A DNA stretch of 64,000 bases from Nilaparvata lugens (taxonomy: Eukaryota; Arthropoda; Insecta; Hemiptera; Delphacidae). The stretch spans positions 46,113,992 to 46,177,991 of the forward strand of contig NC_052507.1 of NCBI RefSeq assembly GCF_014356525.2, written 5' to 3'. Each line of letters starts with the position of its first letter. Position 1 is the stretch's first letter. The notes beneath the pieces were generated by a model, which saw only the letters and a program-made list of their open reading frames with translations, did not search any database and was not told the origin of the DNA. The position numbers and the translations under genes were made by a program. Shown here piece by piece: positions 54,030 to 64,000 of the stretch.

Positions 54030-54850
54030 AAATAAAACATTTATTATAGATTGCTAATATTACCGTATATTTTATTAGATGGCAAATAATAAAAAATTAA
54101 CTGTTATCACAATATTTCATGAAACTGTTTCCATTCGTTTTGCAACTTAAGTATAGGTACCTAACTATACTCTTATACTCCTATATTTATAAGATAATAA
54201 ATAACTACATATTATAAGAACGAGAAAAATAAAACAAAAATTATAGATTGCTAATATTACCATATATTTTATTAGATGGCAAATAATAATAAATTAACCA
54301 TTATCACAATATTTCGTGAAACTGTTTCTCATTCGTTTTGCAACTTAAGTATAGGTACCTAACTATACTCTATGCTCCTATATTTAATATAAGATAATAA
54401 ATAACTACATATTATAAGAACAGGAAAATAAAACAAAAATTATAGATCGCTAATATTACTGTATATTCTATTAGATGGGAAATAATAATAAATTAACTGT
54501 TATCACAATATTTCGTGAAACTGTTTCTCATTCGTTTTGCAACTCAAAATTAAAAATTCATCAGTCATATCTCGAATACGTATTCTCTGAGTGTTAATCT
54601 TTGGTGAGAACAGAAATTTTAAACTTAACCTCACTTTGGACTATTTATGTGCCAAAATCAAGGAATTGAAGAAGTTTTGGGCAATTGCCTGTTTCTCTTT
54701 CCAAATATCGTGTTTGTATCTGTTCTAATAAATAAATAATAAATAAATAAATAAACTCAAGTATAGGTACCTAACTATACTCTATACTCCTATATTTAAT
54801 ATAAGATAATAAATAACTACATATTATAAGAACGGGAAAAATAAAACAAT
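54030..54850. repeat. 198-bp tandem repeat with a retroposed insertion
   Basis: TTATAGATTGCTAATATTA starts at 54,044, 54,241 and (ATCG variant) 54,440, period 197-199 bp. The last copy is split by a 206-bp insertion (54,548-54,753) ending in (AATAA)n and flanked by the 7-bp duplication AACTCAA (54,541-54,547 and 54,754-54,760). The repeat resumes with GTATAGGTACCTAACTATAC. Confidence 0.85.
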
Positions 54851-55399
54851 AGCAATGATGAAGGATTTATAGACAATTTTAGCAAATAATATTTTTTATA
54901 ATACAAATTTAGCATACAATATTTTCATAGTTCACAAAATATTACAATATAAGACAAATTAATGGAATGGAATATGGATACCTATATTGGATCTATGGAA
55001 ATAAAATATTTATTATAATATTACCGAGACTTATATTTTATTACTTGGCAAATAATGATAATGAATCAACCTAAGCACAATATTCCTTGAAATGATCATT
55101 TGGCACTAGGCTTAGCCTGCATGAAACATGACCGATGAAAATATAAAAATACTTATGTATAAAAAGAAATATTTTCATCTGGCACATGCAGATTCGTACA
55201 TCCATAAGCACTGCATGAAACTACCATACTTTGAATATTTTTTGTTGCTTCAATAAAAAAATATTATCATTTGAAAAAGGCTCTTTTTCTACACAGCGAA
55301 TACAAATACCTGACTTCTTGCCCGAAATTTCTGGTAGCTACACTAGCGCAGTGGCATCATAGCGGACTTCGCTCTTCTTAATCTTATTCTCTATATCAA

Positions 55400-55812
55400 T
55401 GGGTTTTTGCTTTAAAATTGCAATATGCTAGAAGGGGCTAGGGTCTAGGTAGAGCTATGTTTTTTGATGTTTCAAAGGTAAAAGGATAGGTTAGGGGGTC
55501 GGGATTTCGCTTTGAAATCTAAATTATTGAATGTGAAGGGGTTAGGTTTTTTGGATTATATTTAATAATGTTCCATAAGGTTAAGTTAGGTTTTTGCTTT
55601 AAAATTGCAATTTACTAGAAAGGGCTAAGGTCCAGGTAGAATTATGCTGTTTGATATTTCAAAGGTGGAACGATAGGTTAGGTTTTTGCTTTGAAATTGC
55701 AATATGCTGGAAGGGATTAGAGGTTTTTCAAGTAGTTATGTTTATTGATGTTTTAAATGTAAAAGGGGAGGTTGAGGGTTCGGTTTTTGTTTTGAAATGA
55801 CAATATGCTGAC
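55400..55812. repeat. degenerate ~100/190-bp tandem repeat
   Basis: GTTTTTGCTTTRAAATTGCAATWTRCT recurs (in two adjoining pieces) near 55,405, 55,590, 55,682 and 55,784, each followed by GAAGGG-RTTAGGG-like and TTTGATRTTTCAAA words. Confidence 0.7.
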
Positions 55813-56895
55813 TTAGTTATAGTGTTTTTCAACATCAGTTAAATAACAACTGTTATATTTCATTAATTATATTTTTCAAAAGTACTCTCTCTTTTATTGA
55901 ATAAAATGATAATATATTGATTATTATATTGAATTTAACGATAAATCATCATTGGATAATAATATCTTCATCAAATAGAATGACGATTGGCTCCAGTTAC
56001 AGTGCTCGGTAGCCATCATCACAAAGAACGTTACATTCAAAGATCTGACTGAATGCACAGAGAAGGGATAAATTCTCTTCTCTGTGCTGAATGGAACGGT
56101 AAAACCCCGTTGCTAACGCATGCGCGATACGGTGCTGTCTGAGACAGAGAGTGGTTCGTATCACGGTATTTAGATGAAAACGGTAGGGGTCATGAAATGT
56201 GTGCGCAGTGGCCAGCCAGCTACATTGCGTCATCGCCACCAACCGAGGTTTATAACACCTATTGGCAATTTATGAAGATTATTTGTTAAAAACAGATGAT
56301 TGGATATAAAATGACATCAGCAACACCGTAAATTTAGCACAAACATGCACATGACACCTACCATCTTCTTCTATATACCGTGATAAATACTTCCTTGATA
56401 TTTTTATTTATTTTACATACTTAGTACATGCTCATTTGACATAATAAATATTTTCATGTTTATTAAATTGTTTTTTCTTTTACAATAACATGCCATGTGG
56501 TTACTAAATCCTCTGGTCACATCTTAAGCGAATACTATTTTTTTACAACTAAATTTGCCATAGGTGTCTGGCTAAATTTCAAATTATACGGCTTGACCGA
56601 TTATTTAGGTTGCCGACCAGTAGGTATTATAGAGCCTAACGTCAAAATTCATTATTTTATATAATTGAATAAATAGCAATAAAATTCTTTTCTATTTGGC
56701 TGTTCGAATTGTAGCCAGGATACCCGTTATTATCTAATCTCTAACTTGTTGATATCGCACCCGGCGATAACAAAGCAGCTGTTTGCTAGAGACCTATAAA
56801 ATCTTTTCATTTAGAGATTTTGCCCGTTATTCAAAATAATCTCTTATAGAGGATAAAGCATAGATTTGGAATTGTTTGTGAAAGTTAAGATGGTT
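55813..56895. other. non-coding upstream of a neurexin exon
   Basis: No gene supported. A GC-richer block with GCATGCGCGATACGG lies near 56,115. Probably intron of neurexin (inference from the downstream exons). Confidence 0.4.
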
Positions 56896-56908
56896 TTAGT
56901 TGCTCCAG

Positions 56909-57079
56909 GAGACGACCTAATAACTCCGGTGTATGTGCCACCCACCCGCCCCCCTGTCATCGTGACGACGATCGGCGGCTCGAAGCCATGTGACGACGAG
57001 GAGGACTGCTACACCGGCTCTGGCTCGGGTGAGGTCACCAGCACCCCTGACGAGCACGCCACCACAACCATCCATAAAG
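56909..57079 (+). CDS. Nrx-1: neurexin, juxtamembrane/stalk exon
   Basis: The frame reads GDDLITPVYVPPTRPPVIV, then CDDEEDCYTGSGSGEV and HATTTIHK. The acidic Cys-x-Cys DDEED patch followed by GSGSGE (a potential glycosaminoglycan site) is typical of the region after the last LNS domain of neurexins. The donor AAAG|GTAACA fixes the end at 57,079. The acceptor is either CCAG at 56,905-56,908 or TTTAG at 56,899; both leave the same phase. The exon ends after the first base of a codon, which matches the phase of the exon at 60,990. The protein is a presynaptic membrane adhesion molecule. Identification also rests on the downstream exon. Confidence 0.8.
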
Positions 57080-60000
57080 GTAACATCACTCATCACATTA
57101 AATTGTTTCTTGTTGAACAATTGAGAATGTTCAGCTCGAATAGAAAGTGTATAAACATCCCAGCTCCTACCACTAATGGATTTGTGATTTCTGACAAAAC
57201 AATTATTGAAAAACTGGATTCTTTTTCCTTAATTAAACTCCTTCTGGTTTTGATAATTTATGAATTATTCACCTGGGATTTAATTGATTAAGGAATTAAT
57301 TTCCTGTACTTTTTGTGAGTAGTATCTTGTTCACTTGTAACTTGTCGGTTTATATTTTATGAATATTTTGTATGAATTTCGAGTGAATAAATTTGATTTG
57401 AGACCTTTTTAAAATTGGACTTGATGTTGAAAAGTTCTCTCCCTATGGAAAATTTATTATTTATGAATTGTTACCTTTCATCTTTGCACCAAATTCTCTT
57501 CAATATTTCAAGATTAGCCACCCATTAAAAAACAGTAAAATTGTCATTTCCAGTTCAATTTCACAACTACACCAAGTACTACAGAACGTCATAAATGTGA
57601 GAGATCATCAATCTTGAAGGATGAAGATTTGGCTATAAAATTGTTGATTGCTCATATTAAATTGAAAAATTGGTTATTGATAAGTGGACTCGCTTGAAAT
57701 TTTTGCACATTTTTTTCTCTTTTCACCTACTTTCTTCTCCAATATTTCCCTTTTCTTCTCCTCTTTACCCTTCATTCCTTACTTTTATACCCTCTATCCT
57801 CTATATGGGAAACCATAGTTGGCTAGGTATTTTTCCTTCTTTCTTTCTTTCTTTTCAGCACACCTCCGCCATGAAGCCTGCTTTTGTATTTTATTAGAAA
57901 TTTATTTTTGATTGTGATTTTTATTTCTTTTATGTATATTGTATTGTGTTTATTTGAATAAAATTGATTGATTGATTTGAATTGGATTTTTGGTCATAAT
58001 AGCAATGGAAATTATATTCGCATTGTTATCAATCACAAAACAATATCAAGTCAAATTTTGTCAAGTGAATCTTTTACAGAATCTGTGGCTACCGGCATCC
58101 GAAAAAATTGTGTTTAGAAACCTTTGAATAATTTGTATTTTTCTTAATCCTCTTTCGTGTCATACATTCTTCCAGAAGTGAGCTGCATAAACTGCTAAAC
58201 TTTGTCATTACCTAAAAATCAAATGTGCTAGTAGTCTCCATATTAGGGCAGGTCATGAGGTGATCATAAATTTGGGTCATACAACATTTGCACTCATCAT
58301 CACTATAGTCCCATCACAAAATCTCTGTTATGCATCCTGTCAGTCACGTTTGGAGCCGGTTCAAGAGCTTTCATGCGGTAGCCTATAAGGTAACGTGAAG
58401 CCTATAAAAGTTCCCTCCTCTCGGAGCTAAATATGGATGGCTTTGCAAGTAGGACCAACAACAACATCTCAAAACTGTTCTGTTCCTTCCCCGAATTTTG
58501 ATTTAAACAACTTAGTCCAAAAATATAGCCTAGTTTGTTGATCCTCACATCATAATTCCAGACATTTCTGTCTTATATTTATTGATCCTCATGAGATGCA
58601 ATAAAGTTTCAACCTATACTGTGTCACGTGGTATTTTAGTACCATCAAATATTTTGAAAGAACCAGTGAATTTAAATAGAATTATAAAATGGAAAAGAAG
58701 TTAGACCTAGTCAAAGGATCAATAAACTTAAATCGAATATTATTAGCGATAAAGAGTAATAGTATTAACAAAAACAATAAGAAAACATGTATAATTGTGA
58801 TTCCACAACTATGAGAATCCATTGGCAAAATTAAAAAATTATAAAGTGGCTTACTTATTATTGGCGGATTATAAAAAATAAAAGTTTGCATGTATGTTGA
58901 GGTTAGAATTATTTGTTTACATTTTTGAAAAGAATCAGTCGATCTTGAATAAATCGATAATTATTTGAATCAATACTGAGCGAATCAGCTGATCATTCAA
59001 TCAACCAGTATAATAGGTTGAATTATAAAAATTTACTCACAAAAGATGTATTATTATATATACTAAGGAAGGTTGATGTATAGAAATACGGACAACTATT
59101 ATTATTGAATAAATATTTATTATAATCTAAAAAGCACAAAAATCCAGAGTATACAAAACTCATATAAAAAACTAAATGTATATTAACAATCAAAATCATG
59201 TGTTGCGATTTATTTATGAAATTAATTTAAGATAAACACTAAATGTATTTATATAAAAACTTTTTATTTAAATTTTTTCTATTATAAAGTGGAAGAAGCC
59301 CTGATTCTGAGGCGACCAATTGTATTGAGTTTATTAAATTGAAGACCAATCAGAAAGAAGCTTACAAAATTGTTCTAGGAAGAGATAAATTTTTCTGAAA
59401 ACCTCTTTCTTCTGGCTTAAGATCTTGACCTGAGAGGATGCACATGGAGTTTAGGGTTCTTCCTTCCTTTAAATTTTAAAAATTACCAAGCCAAACCCTT
59501 TTTTTTCAATTGTGAAATATTTGTATTAAATGTTAACTTATCTGTGAACTCAGTGTTGTTGAAGAGTTCGTAATTTACAATCAATTCCCATGAATATATC
59601 TCTAATTCGGAAAGAAATCTATAAGAATCTGGACCATGCGTTAGCCCAGCAGAGACGAAAGGAGCCTGCCTAATTAATTATTGGAAATAATTAATTATAT
59701 CCACGAGACTGTCGAGAACTTCATTAATGTGAGTGATAAATCAAACGAGCTCGTTTCAAGGCCTTTCTAAATATAGTGGGGAAATTAATTAAAAGCGCTA
59801 TTGAAATTAACTTAAATCCAATAAAAAGTCACAACGTGTTGAGTACTATCACATAGTTTGTAAGAACATTTTATAAATTTATTTGATATATGTAGGAAGC
59901 TTACTTCCATGCACGGCCCAAACTCATATAAATCCCTGAGATCTCATGTTTGAATATTAATTGGTTAATTATTATTTTGGCTAATTGAACAAAGTTTATC

Positions 60001-60989
60001 ATATCAAATCTATAGACCAAACAGGTTTTTATTTGTAGAATTTTGAATTGACTGGAAGTCTAAGCATCAGTATTAAATATAATGTGTTTATGAATTCAAA
60101 ACTTACTATTGTGAATACTAGCAAATCCTGTGATAATTGTTCAGATTTTAGAAAAGAATTTACTTAAAGAAAATTATAGATATAAGAAAATTTTATATAT
60201 ATTGAAAAATTATAGATATCAAATATTTTATATACACTGTTTTATGGGAATATATTTTGTGTTTTATGTCAGCATACAAATCATAGAAATTTATTTTATC
60301 CTAATTCATCTCATGATATACAGTTTGAGCTGTTTTAGTACCATTAAGTGTTCAGCAGCACATAAAATTATTGAATCAAGTAATATTGATCTTAGGCTAT
60401 TAAGAGCACTCAGTATTTATCATCCTTTGATGATAATCACTTCAATCTGTCAGAACAAGTATAAAGAAAATTATATTAATAAGGTTCCAGTTATATCATA
60501 TAAGGATCCAGAGAGCTTCAAGAACTAGCGTTGTAAGTTCTAAGGAATTTCGGAAGGATAAATTGGTGAATACCTGTATTCATGACGAGCGTTTTAAGAA
60601 TCAACTGGAAAAAACTATAGTTGGTCCTTATCATTATCTAGTGGTACATGGTTACTGATAATCAGTCATCAAATATTCTTTTAATTTCCTCACTGGTATT
60701 CTTCAAGAACTTCATAGAAGCAGCGGTAAGAATTATTAATCACCGGTCATTGAACCTTATGGTGATTAATTGTATTTGTAAAATTCATGTATCTACCACT
60801 GAGCTAGAGCTGAGGTTTGAACCCAGTAATTTTGCGAGCCGGACGGCCTTAATTTTTTGTGAATTTATTCGCAAAAGAGGGAATTTAGCGACTGCTCTTA
60901 TAAATATCAAGAACATCGTATCATCTGTAAGGGATTTGCAATTTACTACCTTACAACTGGCATTAATGATTTATGTTGAATTGTTGCAG
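57080..60989 (+). other. neurexin intron (3.9 kb)
   Basis: GT at 57,080 to AG at 60,989 (TTGTTGCAG). AT-rich. Contains a (TTGA)n-tailed retroposon end near 57,950-57,975 and (CTTT)n near 57,838. It also holds a less AT-rich block at 59,630-59,830 with TAATTA words. ORFs at 60,130-60,528 and 60,648-61,082 have no recognisable motif. The second runs into the exon in a different frame. Confidence 0.7.
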
Positions 60990-61630
60990 AAGTATCGACG
61001 ATCGCCGGAGCCGGGCACACAAGCCACGTGTCGAGTCCTGAGGGAGAGGGGGGCGGGGGAGGTGGCAGCAGCACAACTGTAGACACGGCGGCCACCTCCG
61101 ATCTGCCGCCTTCAAGCAGCCATAGCAGCTCTTCAAGCTCCAGCAGCAGCAGCAGTAGTTCAAGCATCTCATCAGTGCCCAGTTCACCCATATTCAGTGC
61201 CGAGTCTTCCCCGCCCACCAATCCAGATGTAATTGTTACAACACCCTCAACTACCACCACCACAATCTACCACAAACCACCGCCCCTCCCACCAATCTTC
61301 CCCTCGCCCTACATCCCTCGCGACCGCGACCGGATATCTTCCGAATCGGCCGAAAACACGGCCTTCATAATCGGCCTTATCGCCGGCACCATGATACTCA
61401 TCATCCTTATAATTCTGCTCGTGTTGAAATTCAAGAACCGGTCGCACACCGCTTACAAAGTGGACGAGCGGAAGACGTTCAGCGCCGAGTCGCAGCGACA
61501 GAGCGCCGCCCTGCTGGCCCCTAACCAGTCACCCCCCACACCCCAGGCCGCCGTCAATGGCAACGTGCGCAACGGCAACGGCAAGGCCAACAAACGACAA
61601 CTCAAAGACATTAAAGAGTGGTATGTATAA
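60990..61630 (+). CDS. Nrx-1: neurexin, last coding exon (stalk, transmembrane, PDZ-ligand tail)
   Basis: Begins with two bases that complete the split codon from the 57,079 donor, keeping the frame. A Gly/Ser/Thr-rich stalk comes first, including a run of about 14 serines encoded by AGC/TCA codons at 61,128-61,170. Then TTTTTIYHKPPPLPP and the membrane span TAFIIGLIAGTMILIILII (61,358-61,426). The short cytoplasmic tail begins KFKNRSHTAYKVDE (protein 4.1-binding type) and ends KEWYV followed by TAA at 61,628-61,630. The EWYV end is the insect form of the neurexin class II PDZ ligand. The frame is intact. Confidence 0.93.
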
Positions 61631-62260
61631 TATTGTTGCCGCCTTGTCATCAACCAACATTCATTTTTAATCCATGAAACACGTCATCCATGTGTTTTCA
61701 TCAATGATGGTGTTGGAAAACTATTCGGTATAATACCATCCATGCATGGTAGCGTTGAAAAGCTATTCACTCTCATACCATCTTCATGAATGTATTAAGA
61801 TGATGCTATTAGGTTTTACACCATCCATGAATTATGGCATTGAAAAACTATTTACACCATTCTTCAATGGTAGAATTGAAGCTATTCAGTTTGATACCAT
61901 CCATGAATGGTGGTATTGAAAATCTATTCAGTTCAAGGCTGCGCTCACAGTGGATGTGTTAACGTATGACAGATTCCGACTCATTGGAATAGATGTGAGT
62001 GCTCACACTGCATACGACTTGAATGCGACTACAGTTACGACACCTTACATCTTGTCGTGCGACAGAATTTTGTAGGCATCACTATTTTGAGCGCATCATT
62101 TAGGAGAATCGTGTTATTGATAAGTTATTCAGTTTAATAGCCTACCATCCATGAATGGTGGGTTTGAAAAGCTTTTCATTTAATACCACCCTTGAATGGT
62201 GTTATTGAAAAGCTATTCACTTTAATACCATCCATGAATGGTGGCATTTATTTAATACGT
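61631..62260 (+). repeat. neurexin 3' UTR candidate with CCATCCATGAATGG hairpin array
   Basis: About eight diverged copies of a ~40-bp unit: ATACCATCCATGAATGGTGG followed by an ATTGAAAAGCTATTCA-like part. ACCATCCATGAATGGT is nearly self-complementary, so each copy can form a short stem. The array is interrupted at about 61,935-62,115 by a GC-richer segment (GCTCACAGTGGATGTG...) that looks inserted. Confidence 0.7.
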
Positions 62261-62770
62261 CACAAAATCTGAGCACAACTGTTAAAATTAAAATAAATGA
62301 TATTATTGTTAAAGAAGAAGTTACATCCGATTTTATAAGTCTTATTTGATGTTTTATATGTTAGCGTACGAGCTATGAGTTGTTGTTTTGAATGAATAAA
62401 ATAATTTGTTCTTTGGATTTATTGAAAGACTGAACTAATTTTATCTGTTGTTCAAATCTATTTGCAATTAAAATTGAATAAATTATCAAGGTGTCTGCAA
62501 TGAAAATCTCCAATGCGAAATGATACTAGAATTAAACAGGATTTGAAAATCTATGAAAATATGTGTATGTGATGTGGAAAGTTTTGAAGCCAATTGTGAT
62601 TTTTTATTTGAATTGTATGTTCAATTGTACTTGCAATGATAAATTTCGTCCAAAATCGATCTTTTCATGTTACATAATAGTGAAGATCGATTTACTTTCA
62701 GTTTGCCAACTTTCCAGTTTGGTTAATGTATACTTCACCCAGAAACGAGACCATTCCTTAGTCAATAATA
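62261..62770. other. non-coding downstream flank
   Basis: AT-rich. AATAAA words near 62,396 and 62,478 could serve as polyadenylation signals for neurexin. No gene seen. Confidence 0.35.
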
Positions 62771-62771
62771 G

Positions 62772-63675
62772 AAGCCGACGTACACCAAAGTTAGTAGACA
62801 GAAGGTTGGTCACTCATCTATAGTATTTTAGTTGAAATGCAATTGGAGTGGGGGAACTGCAGCCGTGACGTAGGCTGTAGTACAGAATAGGCAGAATATC
62901 GCATCCTTGAAAATCATACGGTGACCTATAGTCAAATTATATAACACAAACATTTTCTGACATGCAAGCTTTCTGTTTCTGCTTTACAATAATTATCAAA
63001 ACATTTGAATAATACAAGCATTTTGCAATATAAAAGCAAAAAACCCACCTCCTAACCTCCCCTTTCAAACCCTTAAGGTTTCTTTATCTTCTAGGTCGTG
63101 TTTATATTTTGTATTTTGGCTATACATCAGCTTGTGAATTTCGGAGATGAGATATTTTGATTCTCGTAGAACATGTGCTCGATACCAGCATGTGTTCAGT
63201 GCATTTATATGAATGAAATTCATTGGATTTATCGAGATCGGTTTATTGTTTTATTGCAATGCATTGGTTTATCAGGATTTTTTTTGGGTTAATCTGAAAT
63301 TATAATAGTATAACGTAGTCTACTAACGCTTTTCCAGCTTATTAACTTTTTCGTGTCACGTGTTTAGATTCTTGAAAAACTTTCAACTTCATTTTATTCA
63401 TACAAGTTGAATGAACTTGAAATATTAAACAACATCATTAGAATTGGTGATTAATTCGCTATAAGTATGGAGAATTTTTAAGTTCTAGGTCAATCTTGAG
63501 GGGATTAAACGACAATTTATTTGAATATACAGTGAATAAACTGTATGCTTAGCGTGGTTAATCTATCACTTTTTTACTACACGTGACGTCACGCTGGCAT
63601 TCCCCCCACCACTTCGAATCTTACACCTGTGAGTGATCAACCTTCTGTCTACTGACGTTCGACGTGCACAACCGT
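62772..63675. mobile_element. non-autonomous DNA transposon with ~100-bp imperfect inverted repeats
   Basis: TAGTAGACAGAAGGTTGGTC at about 62,791 is inverted at 63,637-63,656 (GATCAACCTTCTGTCTACTG). Further inside, GTGACGTAGGCTGTAGTA near 62,864 matches the complement of CTACACGTGACGTCACGC near 63,580. The interior has no ORF with a recognisable motif. Exact termini and target duplication were not resolved. Confidence 0.55.
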
Positions 63676-64000
63676 GTTCTTAACGATAAATATAATTTCT
63701 TACAGAACATCACTAATGAAAAAATAGCCAATTGTAAACAACTGTATAAATAATGAAACAATAATTATTATAGTTGATGAGATAATGGCTTATAGTATGA
63801 CATTGCAGAACACCTGAAAATAATCTAGTCGAGTGAGGGGAGTTTGTTTACATTTTTCTACAGTATAATCTTTTACTACAGACGCATATCAAGGATTTTC
63901 GATCATTTTTCTTCAATTTAAAGAGCTGATAATATTCAAAATAAACTATCTCGATAAGAAATCGCGAAAAAATATTTTCTACATCAGGCGATTATCTTCT
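63676..64000. other. non-coding right edge
   Basis: AT-rich. Nothing recognised. Confidence 0.4.

Noticed and set aside
60130..60528. 132-codon ORF in the neurexin intron (also 60,648-61,082)
   Set aside because: AT-rich codons and no motif. The second runs into the neurexin exon in a different frame, so neither is supported as a gene.

Overview
The window is animal, almost certainly insect, nuclear DNA: AT-rich, intron-containing, packed with transposable elements, with one recognisable host gene. Two exons of the synaptic adhesion gene neurexin lie on the + strand at about 56.9-57.1 kb and 61.0-61.6 kb. The repeat family near 25.6 kb ('TTGCCCTACTACC' followed by 'TAGGAAAGTATTGC') is one I associate with delphacid planthoppers such as Nilaparvata. 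That species call is memory-based, not proven here.

Layout. 0-8 kb: AT-rich DNA with a gag-like coiled-coil fragment, a (GCCAAT...)n minisatellite, a truncated LINE ORF1, a palindromic MITE and a duplicated CRE-like block. 8.55-25.0 kb: a large Polinton/Maverick, a virus-like self-synthesising DNA transposon. It has long terminal inverted repeats (TIRs), a protein-primed DNA polymerase B, a retrovirus-type integrase with a chromodomain, a packaging ATPase, an adenain-like protease, capsid genes and a parvovirus-type phospholipase A2 gene. Nearly all the genes lie on the - strand and many are broken. 25.0-32.2 kb: dispersed repeats and a P-element-like transposase remnant. 32,261-44,089: a second related Polinton with both ends intact and a 6-bp target duplication (AACAAT). 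It has lost the whole virion module and carries about 2.3 kb of unrecognised DNA plus extra polymerase fragments. 44.2-45.3 kb: a Tigger/pogo-like remnant. 46,023-49,743: a young Ty3/gypsy-like LTR retrotransposon with identical 102-bp LTRs and a primer site complementary to its own transcript. 49.75-56.9 kb: intergenic or intronic DNA with tandem repeats. 56.9-61.6 kb: the neurexin exons. 61.6-64 kb: a probable 3' UTR hairpin array and an inverted-repeat transposon.

How the parts work together. In both Polintons the TIR is more than a transposase end. From the outside inwards it carries a terminal hairpin, an array of 30-bp repeats full of AGGTCA half-sites, an A/T tract, a TATA promoter, a short leader exon with a splice donor, and an acceptor that ends directly against the first gene. 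The same cassette therefore fires inward from both ends, driving the polymerase on one side and a different gene on the other. Four terminal-hairpin base pairs differ between the two elements by paired changes that keep pairing. Premature stops in the polymerase copies are C-to-T changes on the coding strand, mostly CGA to TGA.

Limits: no database search or alignment program was available. Family names rest on motifs read by eye.
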